Below are positions 8,620 through 15,429 of a stretch of 15,554 bases of DNA, in pieces. A program made the position numbers and the translations under genes. Every line of letters begins with the position of its first letter. Position 1 is the stretch's first letter. The stretch comes from CAG-488 sp963625295 (GTDB taxonomy: Bacteria > Bacillota > Clostridia > Oscillospirales > Acutalibacteraceae), in assembly GCA_963625295.1 (NCBI GenBank), contig CAVFTC010000044.1:1-15554 (forward strand), read 5' to 3'. Below the pieces are notes generated by a model. That model made no database searches. It saw nothing but the letters and a program-made list of their open reading frames with translations, and had not been told where the DNA came from.

Positions 8620-10289
8620 CTCCCAATAAGCCGATGGGTGAGAAAACCGACAGTGTTCCCGAATTGGTTTCAAAAAATTCATATTATTCTAACGGCAGCT
8701 TTTATGTTGGCAGTCAGAAGTTAAATATTGATTCAAAGGTATTGATGAACACCTTCTATCCGTCAAGAAACTACTACAGCACATATTATTTTACTGAGGA
8801 CGGCTCCCTTTGGGCTCTTAGTGATGGCGCAATATACGCAAAAAAAATCGCTACGGACTTTGTAAAAGTCACTTCGGCAGGGGACGGCTGCGGCGTTGGT
8901 CTTGCTCTTGACAAAAACGGTGATTGCTGGGAGCTTACCGATTATGAGCTGATCGCAACAAATGTTAAGGATATCAACGGTATGTTTTTTCTGACAAACG
9001 ATGATGAGCTTTATCGTTGCTATACTTATTCATTTGAAGATAATTTTGATGATTATGAAAATGTTTTAGTTTCTTACGATGTAAAGTCAATAGTGAAAAC
9101 CGATGAATACGGCAAATGCCTTTACAATACAGACGACGGTTCAATGTATTATGCCTATACCAATACCAGTTATTACTTCGGCATTGAAGTTGAACAGGAA
9201 TTGATTTCCTCCGATAGATTTGCAACGGATATAATGGCATATATATCAAGTTATTTCTATCTTGATGAAGATCAGGTTCTTTGGGAGCTTAGCTCGGATG
9301 GCGTAAGTAACAGAGTAGCAGACAACATCGTTCAGCTTAACGCAGAGGGATACGGCTTCCTTGACAAAGACGGAAATCTGTACTCGGTTCAAAACTTAAC
9401 TATTGACAATGGCGAATATAAGCTCGGCAAGCCGTTGCTGACGAATGTTAAAAAAATCAGCGACAGATTCTATCTTGATAAGGATAATAACCTGTATACT
9501 TCAATATACGATTACTGGTACTCAATTTGCTGGGGAATAAGAATGGGCGAAAAGCCTGTAAAAATCATGACAAATGTTGCTGATTTCACAGAGTGCGACT
9601 ATTCAAGTGTAATCATTACAAGAACGGACGGTTCGGTTTGGACTTGGAAAAAATCCGATAATGCGGATTATTATGAGAACTTCCTCGGGGCTTATTCTGA
9701 GAGAAATAAAATAATTACCGATGCAAAAACGGGAGTTGAAATTGAGTTCAAAAATCAGTTCGATTCAGATGTGCAGCTTGAAGTAAACGAGGTTTATGAT
9801 AACAACATACTCAATCTTATCGGCAAAAAGTTCGGTAATGTAAGGTCGAAGCTGTTTGACATTTCCGCCAAGAGTAACGGTGTAACGGTTCAGCCTAACG
9901 GCTCAATTACTGTAAGGATTCCGATTCCGGACAGCTTTGATTATAGCAGCGAAGTATATGTATGCAGCGTTGATACGAATAGCGGCAGCGTTAAGAAAAT
10001 CGAAACATTGATAGGTGACGATTATGCGGTGTTTACAACGGATAAGCTTGGAAAGTTTGCTGTTGTTCAGGATGTTATACCTCAGCTCGGCGATGTTAAT
10101 GCTGACGGTGTAATAAATTCAGTCGATGCATTGCAGGTTTTGCGGCATTCCGTCAACCTGATTCAGCTTCAGGGCGATGAGGCTATGCGTGCGGATGTTA
10201 ATAAGGATAAGATGATCAATTCAAACGACGCATTGAATATTCTCAGATATTCGGTCGGTCTGATTACGGACTTCAGCGAGATCAAATAA
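8620..10289 (+). CDS. RCC1-like repeats plus dockerin, 3' part of the gap-split gene
   Basis: The reading frame enters from the N-run (first full codon at 8622) and runs 555 residues to a TAA. It has no start, signal peptide or ribosome binding site of its own, so it is most likely the C-terminal half of the gene that begins at 7034. From about 8790 to 9660 it has repeats of the form DGSLWALSDG, LALDKNGDCWEL, DKDGNLYSV, DKDNNLYTS and DGSVWTWK, spaced by short basic loops. This resembles RCC1-type propeller blades. A beta-rich domain follows (about 9715-10075, ending TTDKLGKFAVV). A type I dockerin occupies 10089-10286, with loops DVNADGVINSVD and DVNKDKMINSND and the recognition helices ALQVLRHSV and ALNILRYSV. 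The protein is predicted to dock on a cohesin-bearing scaffold outside the cell. Confidence 0.85.
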
Positions 10290-10295
10290 AAAACC

Positions 10296-10332
10296 ACACG
10301 GCACGGTGAATTTCCGCCGTGCCGTGTCCTTT
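10296..10332. terminator. Bidirectional terminator between convergent genes
   Basis: ACACGGCACGG at 10296-10306 pairs perfectly with CCGTGCCGTGT at 10317-10327, extended by T-G and G-C, with a short AATTTC loop. The plus strand continues CCTTT. On the minus strand the hairpin is followed by GGTTTTTTATTT, so it is stronger for the transcript of the MFS gene. It serves both the dockerin gene and the MFS gene. Confidence 0.85.
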
Positions 10333-10371
10333 AAGGCAATACCGAACATCTCAATTGTGCGGTGTTGCCTT
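10333..10371. repeat. Palindromic copy of the AAGGCAACACCGCACA repeat
   Basis: The left arm AAGGCAATACCGAACA (10333-10348) and right arm TGTGCGGTGTTGCCTT (10356-10371) form a 16-base inverted repeat with two non-matching positions around TCTCAAT. The right arm, read on the minus strand, is the perfect core. It overlaps the end of the MFS gene and supplies its stop codon at 10351-10353. Confidence 0.8.
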
Positions 10372-11577
10372 TACTTTTTTCATTGACCTTGTGAAGTTCA
10401 AAAGAATTATCATCAGAATCGGAAAAGCGATGCAGAAAATAAGTCCGAATTTCAAAGGATCCATTGAAATTGACGGGCTTGACTGAGCCGCATCGGAAAG
10501 AATTCCCGTTATCCACGGGCCGAATGCGCAGCCAAAATCGCCGAACATTGCAAGCATTGCAAACATTGCCGTGCCGCCCTTGGGGAAAACCTTTGCCGCC
10601 AGGCTGAAAATTCCCGGCCACATCGTAGAAGCCGAAAGTCCGCAAAGTCCGCAGCCGATGAGCGAAACAAGCGGAACGGGAACGAGCGAGGTCATGAGAT
10701 AGCTGACAACGCAAAGCCCTGCGCAAAAGCTCAGCACACGGCGAAGATTAAGTCGATCGCCGAGCGAGCCGTAAAGCACTCTGCCTGAGCCCATAAGCAC
10801 CGCAAACAGGCACGGGCCGAGCAGATCGCCCGTGAACTTGCTGACGCCGAGACTCTTTTCTGCAAATGTTGACGCCCATTGAGCCATAGCAATTTCGCTT
10901 GCGCCGGCGCAGAGCATGAGCAGCGCACAAATAATAAAGGTCGGCTCTCTGAAAAGCTCCGTTATTTTCATTTCGTTTTCGCCTTCCGGAACAGGCGGAA
11001 CGATCGGAACCTTAATAAAGGCAAACAGGTTGATTATCGGAATGATCGCCCAAAGCATAGGCATATAGATCCAGTTTTCCGTGCCGATAAATTTGACTGC
11101 GAATGTCGTAATCAGCACGACCGAGGCCTGACCCCAGCAATAGAATGAATGAAGCAGCGCCATTTCGCCGGATTTGTTGTTGAGCGGCAGACCCTCAATG
11201 ATGGGGCTTATGAGAACCTCGATGAGTCCCGAGCCGATAGCGTAAATGATTATCGGGATCACCAGACCGGCATAATGATTGCCGAACGCCCTCGGAAGTA
11301 TTCCGAGCAGAATAAGACCCGCAGCCGCAAAAACATGGGCAAAAATAATTGAGATTCGATATCCGACCTTTGCGATTATTTTTACCGACGCAAAGTCGAT
11401 AAAAATCTGTGAAACAAAGTTGATGAGTATCAGCCAGCTTATTTGTGAATAGTTCAGTCCGAATTCGTCCTGAAAAATAACATAAAATAGCGAGGCAAGG
11501 TTGTTGATGATTGCCTGCACAAAATATCCGGTGTAGCAGGCGATTTTTGTTGAAGTGTATTTGCTGTTATTCGTCAT
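10351..11577 (-). CDS. MFS transporter
   Basis: A 408-residue major facilitator protein with about twelve membrane segments in two halves, probably a proton-coupled sugar or drug carrier in the cytoplasmic membrane. The N-half includes GYFVQAIINNLASLFYVIFQ and a loop-2 segment (IDFASVKIIAKVGYR), and HSFYCWGQASVV in segment 5 resembles FucP/GlcP-type sugar carriers. The C-half repeats the loop motif as GRVLYGSLGDRLNLRRVL. The substrate is not determinable. The last codons (KATPHN, stop) come from the dispersed repeat at 10333-10371. The start at 11577 overlaps the end of the upstream 105-codon gene by 11 bases, which suggests translational coupling; its own ribosome binding site (GAGGA) is weak and distant. 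Confidence 0.85.
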   Translation of the reverse strand: MTNNSKYTSTKIACYTGYFVQAIINNLASLFYVIFQDEFGLNYSQISWLILINFVSQIFIDFASVKIIAKVGYRISIIFAHVFAAAGLILLGILPRAFGNHYAGLVIPIIIYAIGSGLIEVLISPIIEGLPLNNKSGEMALLHSFYCWGQASVVLITTFAVKFIGTENWIYMPMLWAIIPIINLFAFIKVPIVPPVPEGENEMKITELFREPTFIICALLMLCAGASEIAMAQWASTFAEKSLGVSKFTGDLLGPCLFAVLMGSGRVLYGSLGDRLNLRRVLSFCAGLCVVSYLMTSLVPVPLVSLIGCGLCGLSASTMWPGIFSLAAKVFPKGGTAMFAMLAMFGDFGCAFGPWITGILSDAAQSSPSISMDPLKFGLIFCIAFPILMIILLNFTRSMKKVKATPHN

Positions 11578-11884
11578 TTTCGAGTATGTCCTCTTTTTCT
11601 GTATTGCTGTCCTTCCAGTACCACCAGCGCAGCTTTTTTTCGTCCGGCTTGGGCGTGTTGGCGAAATAGACGGCGGTTCTCATTTCGTAAAGAATAACCT
11701 TGTCGGCAACATCACCGCTTTCAACGCAGTAGTCGAGATAGAAGCTGTCGCCCTCTTTGCCGATAAGCTGCGAGGTTTCCTCAATTTCAAGAATTTTGAA
11801 AGCCTCCTTAGCTTCATCTGACAAAAATTTAAGCTCGTCTATTTTACAGCTTTTCGGTGTTTTATCTTTCTTTTTAAAAAACAT
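11567..11884 (-). CDS. Hypothetical 105-residue acidic protein
   Basis: I do not recognise this family. It is a small soluble protein without signal peptide or membrane segment. It has a basic start (MFFKKKDKTPKS), a middle with LKFLSDEAKEAFKILEIEE and DSFYLDYCVESGDVADKVILYE that looks alpha/beta, then a tryptophan-rich patch (KLRWWYWKD) and a very acidic end (TEKEDILENDE). The start is set by GGAGGTG six bases before the ATG at 11884; an upstream ATG at 11944 lies beyond the promoter and is rejected. It overlaps the MFS start by 11 bases and is probably co-transcribed with it. It could regulate or assist the transporter, but that rests on position alone. Confidence 0.75.
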   Translation of the reverse strand: MFFKKKDKTPKSCKIDELKFLSDEAKEAFKILEIEETSQLIGKEGDSFYLDYCVESGDVADKVILYEMRTAVYFANTPKPDEKKLRWWYWKDSNTEKEDILENDE

Positions 11885-11906
11885 TTTCGTCACCTCCGGC
11901 AGAGGT

Positions 11907-11935
11907 ATTCTAACACAAGTAAAATTATAAGTAAA
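11907..11935 (-). promoter_or_regulatory. Promoter of the small protein-MFS unit
   Basis: On the minus strand, TTTACT (11930-11935) and TAGAAT (11907-11912) are 17 bases apart, and TGT before the -10 gives an extended -10. The transcript would begin near 11900, leaving about 15 bases before the start codon, just enough for the GGAGGTG site. It lies back to back with the exonuclease promoter at 11939. Confidence 0.65.
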
Positions 11936-11938
11936 GAG

Positions 11939-11967
11939 TTGCAATGAAAATATTTATATGATATTAT
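11939..11967 (+). promoter_or_regulatory. Promoter of the DEDDh exonuclease gene
   Basis: TTGCAA at 11939-11944, a 17-base spacer and TATTAT at 11962-11967 preceded by TGA (extended -10). The -35 boxes of the two divergent promoters are only three bases apart, so the two polymerases probably compete for this site. Confidence 0.65.
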
Positions 11968-12006
11968 TATATCCGTAAAGTAATTACAGTATCAAGGGAT
12001 GTTAAG

Positions 12007-12549
12007 ATGAAGGTAACACAGGATTTTTTAAATACATGCGATTTCGTCGTTGTCGATATCGAAACCACGGGCTTGAATTGCAAGACCGAGGATATAATAG
12101 AAATTTCCGCCGTAAAGGTCAATAATGATACAATAACGGATGAATTCTCCAGTTTGGTTCATACCGACAAGATAATCAGCCCCTTTATTTACGGGCTTAC
12201 GGGAATCGACAATCAAATGCTCAAGGATGCCGAGGATATTTCCTCGGTGCTTTGCCGCCTTTTTGACTTTGTCGGAAGTATGCCGATTGTCGGCCACAAC
12301 ATCGGCTTTGACATGAGGTTCATCTCGTGGAACTCGTTATTGTATTTCGGCGAGAAGCCGTGCAACAAAACCTTGGATTCCCTGCTTTTTTCAAAGGAAA
12401 TTCTTCCCGAATTAAAAAGTCACAAGCTTTCTTTTCTGAAAGAGCGTTTTGATATAAACGGTGCGTCCCACCGTGCATTGGACGATTGCAGAACGACATA
12501 TGAGCTGGTTGAAATACTCAAGAAAAAGGCGACAGGGGAGCTTATATAG
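12007..12549 (+). CDS. DEDDh-family 3'-5' exonuclease (DnaQ/PolC exonuclease-like)
   Basis: A 180-residue single-domain protein predicted to remove nucleotides from DNA or RNA 3' ends with two metal ions. All five acidic/histidine positions of the DEDDh group are visible: D17 and E19 in VVVDIETTGLN (Exo I), D102 in VGHNIGFDMRF (Exo II), and H155 and D160 in HRALDDCRTT (Exo III). There is no polymerase, helicase or BRCT part, so this is a stand-alone exonuclease and not PolC. AAGGGA lies seven bases before the ATG. The cellular role is open: proofreading in trans, repair, or RNA trimming. No clear terminator separates it from rpsO, whose own promoter begins 18 bases after the stop, so partial read-through into rpsO-pnp is possible. 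Confidence 0.9.
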   Translation: MKVTQDFLNTCDFVVVDIETTGLNCKTEDIIEISAVKVNNDTITDEFSSLVHTDKIISPFIYGLTGIDNQMLKDAEDISSVLCRLFDFVGSMPIVGHNIGFDMRFISWNSLLYFGEKPCNKTLDSLLFSKEILPELKSHKLSFLKERFDINGASHRALDDCRTTYELVEILKKKATGELI

Positions 12550-12567
12550 GAAAATTTCCAAAAACAC

Positions 12568-12596
12568 TTTACAAACCGAATTTTTGGTGATATAAT
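12568..12596 (+). promoter_or_regulatory. Promoter of rpsO (and probably pnp)
   Basis: TTTACA at 12568-12573, a 17-base spacer and a perfect TATAAT at 12591-12596, preceded by TGA (extended -10). This is one of the strongest-looking promoters in the window, as expected for a ribosomal protein gene. The start would be near 12603, leaving a leader of about 105 bases. Confidence 0.85.
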
Positions 12597-12602
12597 ACTC
12601 AT

Positions 12603-12707
12603 GTTGTGTTTCCGCTTTCTCGGATTACGGGTTTTACCGCCATGCGGTGTTCACCTGCCGTAACCTGGGAGGTCGGCGCAAAATAATAATTTAATGAGGT
12701 GAAAATT
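12603..12707 (+). promoter_or_regulatory. Structured rpsO leader, probable S15 autoregulatory RNA
   Basis: The leader folds as a long arm: CCG at 12612-12614 with CGG at 12673-12675 and a CTTTCTC/GGGAGG helix, then GGATTACGG with CCGTAACC (one bulged A), capped by ACCGC/GCGGT with loop CAT. TTCACCT at 12650-12656, left unpaired in this fold, is the exact complement of AGGTGAA at 12697-12703, which contains the Shine-Dalgarno sequence. That pairing would be a pseudoknot that hides the ribosome site. Binding of S15 to its own leader is established in several bacterial groups; that this RNA does so is inference. Confidence 0.6.
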
Positions 12708-12971
12708 ATGACACAGGCAGAGAAGCAGGCTATCATGGCTGAGTACGCTCTTCACGAGGGTGACACCGGTTCACCGGAGGTTCAGATCGCTGTTCTTACA
12801 AAGAGAATCAACGACCTTACAGAGCATCTCAAGACCCACAAGAAGGATCATCACTCAAGAAGAGGTCTTCTTAAGATGGTTGGTCACAGGCGTAATCTTC
12901 TTGCATATTTGCAGAAGGTTGATATCGAAAGATATCGTGCTATTATCGCAAGACTTGGCATTCGTAAATAA
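12708..12971 (+). CDS. rpsO: 30S ribosomal protein S15
   Basis: An 87-residue primary 16S rRNA-binding protein of the small subunit, essential for the assembly of its central domain. The family marks are clear: EGDTGSPEVQIAVLTKRI, LTEHLKTHKKDHHSRRGLL, KMVGHRRNLLAYLQ and the end RYRAIIARLGIRK. The length is as usual. The ATG at 12708 has GAGGTG six bases upstream; an in-frame GTG at 12699 lies inside that ribosome site and is rejected. It is followed by pnp, the same order as in many bacteria. Expression is probably set by the leader described separately. Confidence 0.98.
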   Translation: MTQAEKQAIMAEYALHEGDTGSPEVQIAVLTKRINDLTEHLKTHKKDHHSRRGLLKMVGHRRNLLAYLQKVDIERYRAIIARLGIRK

Positions 12972-12983
12972 TTTCGGCATTAT

Positions 12984-13016
12984 GAGGCAGACAGCATTTC
13001 TTTTACTGTCTGCCTC
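12984..13016 (+). other. Perfect 11 bp hairpin after rpsO
   Basis: GAGGCAGACAG (12984-12994) and CTGTCTGCCTC (13006-13016) form a perfect 11 bp stem with an 11-base loop, CATTTCTTTTA. No U tract follows (next bases TGCGTCG), so it does not look like a standard terminator. It may protect the 3' end of the rpsO message or be a processing site in an rpsO-pnp transcript. Confidence 0.65.
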
Positions 13017-13043
13017 TGCGTCGATTTTAAAATGTATCTATTT

Positions 13044-13124
13044 GTCGGGCAGCTTATCGGCTTTAGCAGTGAATCGGCCGCTTGAAATTCAAGCTGCGGA
13101 TTTATTGCTAAATCCTTGCCCGGC
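13044..13124 (+). promoter_or_regulatory. Long hairpin in the pnp leader, RNase III-like substrate
   Basis: GTCGGGCA (13044-13051) pairs with TGCCCGGC (13117-13124). After a small asymmetric internal loop, 13062-13085 pairs with 13089-13112 across 24 positions, with only two mismatches (13076/13098 and 13079/13095) and an AAT tip. Such a stem is typical of RNase III targets. In E. coli the pnp leader has a stem cut by RNase III, through which PNPase limits its own expression. The same logic here is inference by analogy. Confidence 0.7.
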
Positions 13125-13157
13125 GTAGAAATAAAATTTTACAGAGAGGTAAAAAAA

Positions 13158-15353
13158 ATGTTTTTCAAGGATTTCAAAAAGTTTGAAACTACTCTTGCAG
13201 GACGCCCGCTCGTAGTTGAGACAGGTAAAATGGCTCAGCTCGCTGGCGGCTCATGTCTTATCCGTTACGGTGAGACTGAGGTTCTTTGTACTGCAACAAT
13301 GTCCGACAAGCCCAGAGAGGGCGTCGATTTCTTCCCTCTTTCGGTTGATTTTGAGGAGAAGCTCTATTCCGTAGGCCGTATTCCCGGCTCTTTCCAGCGC
13401 CGTGAGGGCAAGGCGTCGGAGAAGGCGACTCTCGCTTCCCGTGTTATCGACCGTCCGATTCGTCCGCTTTTCCCGAAGGATATGCGTAACGATGTAGGTG
13501 TTGTTGCAACGGTTATGTCCGTTGACCCCGATTGTTCGCCCGAGATCACCGCTATGATCGGTGTTTCGGTTGCTATTTCAATTTCCGCTATTCCGTGGGA
13601 CGGCCCGATTTCAGGCGTTTCCGTAGGCCTTATTGACGGCGAGTATGTAATCAACCCGACCGAGGAGCAGAGAAAGGTTTCTCAGATGGCTGTTACAGTT
13701 GCTTCCACCAAGGATCTTGTTGCTATGATCGAGGCGGGCGCAAACGAAGTATCAAACGAGGATATGTTCGACGGAATCATGTACGCTCACAAGGTAAATC
13801 AGGAGATTGTTAAATTTATCGAGGGCATTCGTGACGAGATTGGCAAGAAGAAAATCGACTTCCCGTCAAATGATCCCGCTCCCGAGATGTTCGAGGCTAT
13901 CAAGGAATTCGCCATTGACGATGTTAAGGTTGCGCTTGATACGGACGACAAGAGAATTCGTGACGAGGCTCTCCGTCCGATCTATGCCGCTGTTCATGAG
14001 AAGTTTGATGAGGTTTATCCCGACGATATCGCTAAGATCGACGATTGCATGTATAAGCTCCAGAAGTTCATCGTTCGCCGTTGGCTTCTTGACGAGGGCA
14101 AGCGTGTTGACGGCCGTGGAATCGACGAGATCCGTCCGCTTAACGCAGAGGTTGACCTTCTCAGCCGTGTTCACGGTTCGGGTATGTTCACAAGAGGTCA
14201 GACTCAGTGCCTTTCAATCACAACGCTCGGCCCCATGAGCGATGTCCAGATGCTTGACGGTATCGACAGCGAGACTGAAAAGAGATATATCCATCACTAC
14301 AACTTCCCGTCATATTCTGTCGGCGAGACTCGTCCGAGCAGAGGACCGGGACGCCGTGAGATCGGTCACGGTGCACTTGCCGAAAGAGCGCTTCTTCCGG
14401 TTATTCCGTCGGTTGAGGAGTTCCCGTACTGCATTCGTGTTGTTTCAGAGGTTCTTTCCTCAAACGGCTCAACCTCGCAGGGCTCGATCTGCGGCTCAAC
14501 GCTTTCACTTATGGCTGCCGGTGTTCCGATCAAGGCTCCCGTTGCCGGTATTTCCTGCGGACTTATCACTGAGGGCGACCGCTTCATGACAATGGTTGAT
14601 ATTCAGGGTCTTGAGGACTTCTTCGGCGACATGGACTTCAAGGTAGCAGGTACAAAGAAGGGTATCACGGCTATTCAGATGGATCTTAAGGTTCACGGAC
14701 TTACTCCGGAAATCATCAAGGAAGCCCTTGAAAAGACCTATAAGGCTCGCATGTATATCCTTGACGAGATCATGCTTCCGGTCATCTCAGAGCCGAGACA
14801 GGAGCTTTCAAAGTACGCTCCCAAGATGCTCTCAACCAAGGTTCCGGTTGACAAGATTGCCGAGGTTATCGGTAAGCAGGGCAAGGTTATTCAGAAGATC
14901 TGCGCAGAGTGCGACTGTAAGGTCGATGTTGAGGAGGACGGTAGCGTATTTGTTTGCTCTCAGGATATTGAGAATGCAAAGCGTGCTATCTTCATGATCG
15001 AGACTATCGCAAACGACCCCGAGGTCGGCGCTATCTATAAGGGCGTTGTAACAAGAATCATGGACTTCGGCGCATTTGTTGAGATTGCTCCGGGCAAGGA
15101 GGGTCTTGTTCACATCAGCCATCTCGATGTCAAGAGAGTTGACAAGGTAACGGATGTCGTCAATGTCGGCGACGAGGTTATCGTTAAGGTTCGTGAGATC
15201 GACGACCAGGGCAGAGTGAATCTTTCACGCCGTGAGGCGCTTATCGAGGTCGAAGGTCTTGTTCCGGAAAATGAAATTTCCGATGCACCGAGACGCCCGT
15301 CGGGTGATCGCCGCAGAGGCGGCCCGAGAGGCGGAAGAAGAGATCACAAATAA
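13158..15353 (+). CDS. pnp: Polyribonucleotide nucleotidyltransferase (PNPase)
   Basis: A 731-residue phosphorolytic 3'-5' exoribonuclease, a trimer that degrades mRNA to nucleoside diphosphates. The order is standard: a first RNase PH domain (from VVETGKMAQLAGGSCLIRYG, about 1-215), an all-alpha linker (to about 310), a second RNase PH domain (VDGRGIDEIRPL to about 540), KH, and S1. Active-site aspartates equivalent to E. coli D486 and D492 are D481 and D487, just before GDMDFKVAG (490-498). The KH GxxG loop is GKQG (572-575). The S1 domain starts near 624 (GAIYKGVVTRIMDFGAFVE), and an arginine-glycine tail (RRRGGPRGGRR) ends the protein. The ATG at 13158 has AGAGAGGT seven bases upstream; an in-frame TTG at 13116 lies in the leader hairpin and is rejected. 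It follows rpsO by 186 bases. Confidence 0.98.
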   Translation: MFFKDFKKFETTLAGRPLVVETGKMAQLAGGSCLIRYGETEVLCTATMSDKPREGVDFFPLSVDFEEKLYSVGRIPGSFQRREGKASEKATLASRVIDRPIRPLFPKDMRNDVGVVATVMSVDPDCSPEITAMIGVSVAISISAIPWDGPISGVSVGLIDGEYVINPTEEQRKVSQMAVTVASTKDLVAMIEAGANEVSNEDMFDGIMYAHKVNQEIVKFIEGIRDEIGKKKIDFPSNDPAPEMFEAIKEFAIDDVKVALDTDDKRIRDEALRPIYAAVHEKFDEVYPDDIAKIDDCMYKLQKFIVRRWLLDEGKRVDGRGIDEIRPLNAEVDLLSRVHGSGMFTRGQTQCLSITTLGPMSDVQMLDGIDSETEKRYIHHYNFPSYSVGETRPSRGPGRREIGHGALAERALLPVIPSVEEFPYCIRVVSEVLSSNGSTSQGSICGSTLSLMAAGVPIKAPVAGISCGLITEGDRFMTMVDIQGLEDFFGDMDFKVAGTKKGITAIQMDLKVHGLTPEIIKEALEKTYKARMYILDEIMLPVISEPRQELSKYAPKMLSTKVPVDKIAEVIGKQGKVIQKICAECDCKVDVEEDGSVFVCSQDIENAKRAIFMIETIANDPEVGAIYKGVVTRIMDFGAFVEIAPGKEGLVHISHLDVKRVDKVTDVVNVGDEVIVKVREIDDQGRVNLSRREALIEVEGLVPENEISDAPRRPSGDRRRGGPRGGRRDHK

Positions 15354-15370
15354 TCAATAAGCAATAATTG

Positions 15371-15415
15371 AGGCTGTATCATGGCTTGTTCTTAGCTATG
15401 GTACAGTCTTTTTTT
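15371..15415 (+). terminator. Rho-independent terminator of pnp
   Basis: AGGCTGTATCATGGCT (15371-15386) pairs with AGCTATGGTACAGTCT (15394-15409) over all 16 positions, three of them G-U, with loop TGTTCTT. The stem runs into seven T at 15409-15415. This closes the rpsO-pnp unit. Confidence 0.92.
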
Positions 15416-15429
15416 GCCGCAGATTTGTT

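Noticed and set aside
8589..8621. Start codon before the N-run for the RCC1/dockerin piece
   Set aside because: The reading goes through unknown bases and uses another frame of the preceding gene; no ribosome site or signal peptide is present.
8601..8629. A programmed frameshift or phase-variable break in the CUB-dockerin gene
   Set aside because: The frame change coincides exactly with the ten-N placeholder, so it is explained by the assembly gap.
12541..12567. Terminator after the exonuclease gene (GGAAA/TTTCC near 12549-12559)
   Set aside because: The arms are five AT-rich pairs with almost no loop and no T tract.
12668..12696. A leader peptide before rpsO using GGGAGG and the ATG at 12694
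   Set aside because: The spacing of about 21 bases is too long, and the frame is only two codons (ATG AGG TGA).
13116..13157. Upstream TTG start for PNPase
   Set aside because: It lies in the leader hairpin and adds residues without family support; the ATG at 13158 has a good ribosome site and begins the conserved N-terminus.
13364..14238. Several open frames of 90-140 codons opposite or out of phase with pnp
   Set aside because: They lie fully inside the conserved PNPase frame, and their arginine/serine-rich composition reflects codon bias of pnp.
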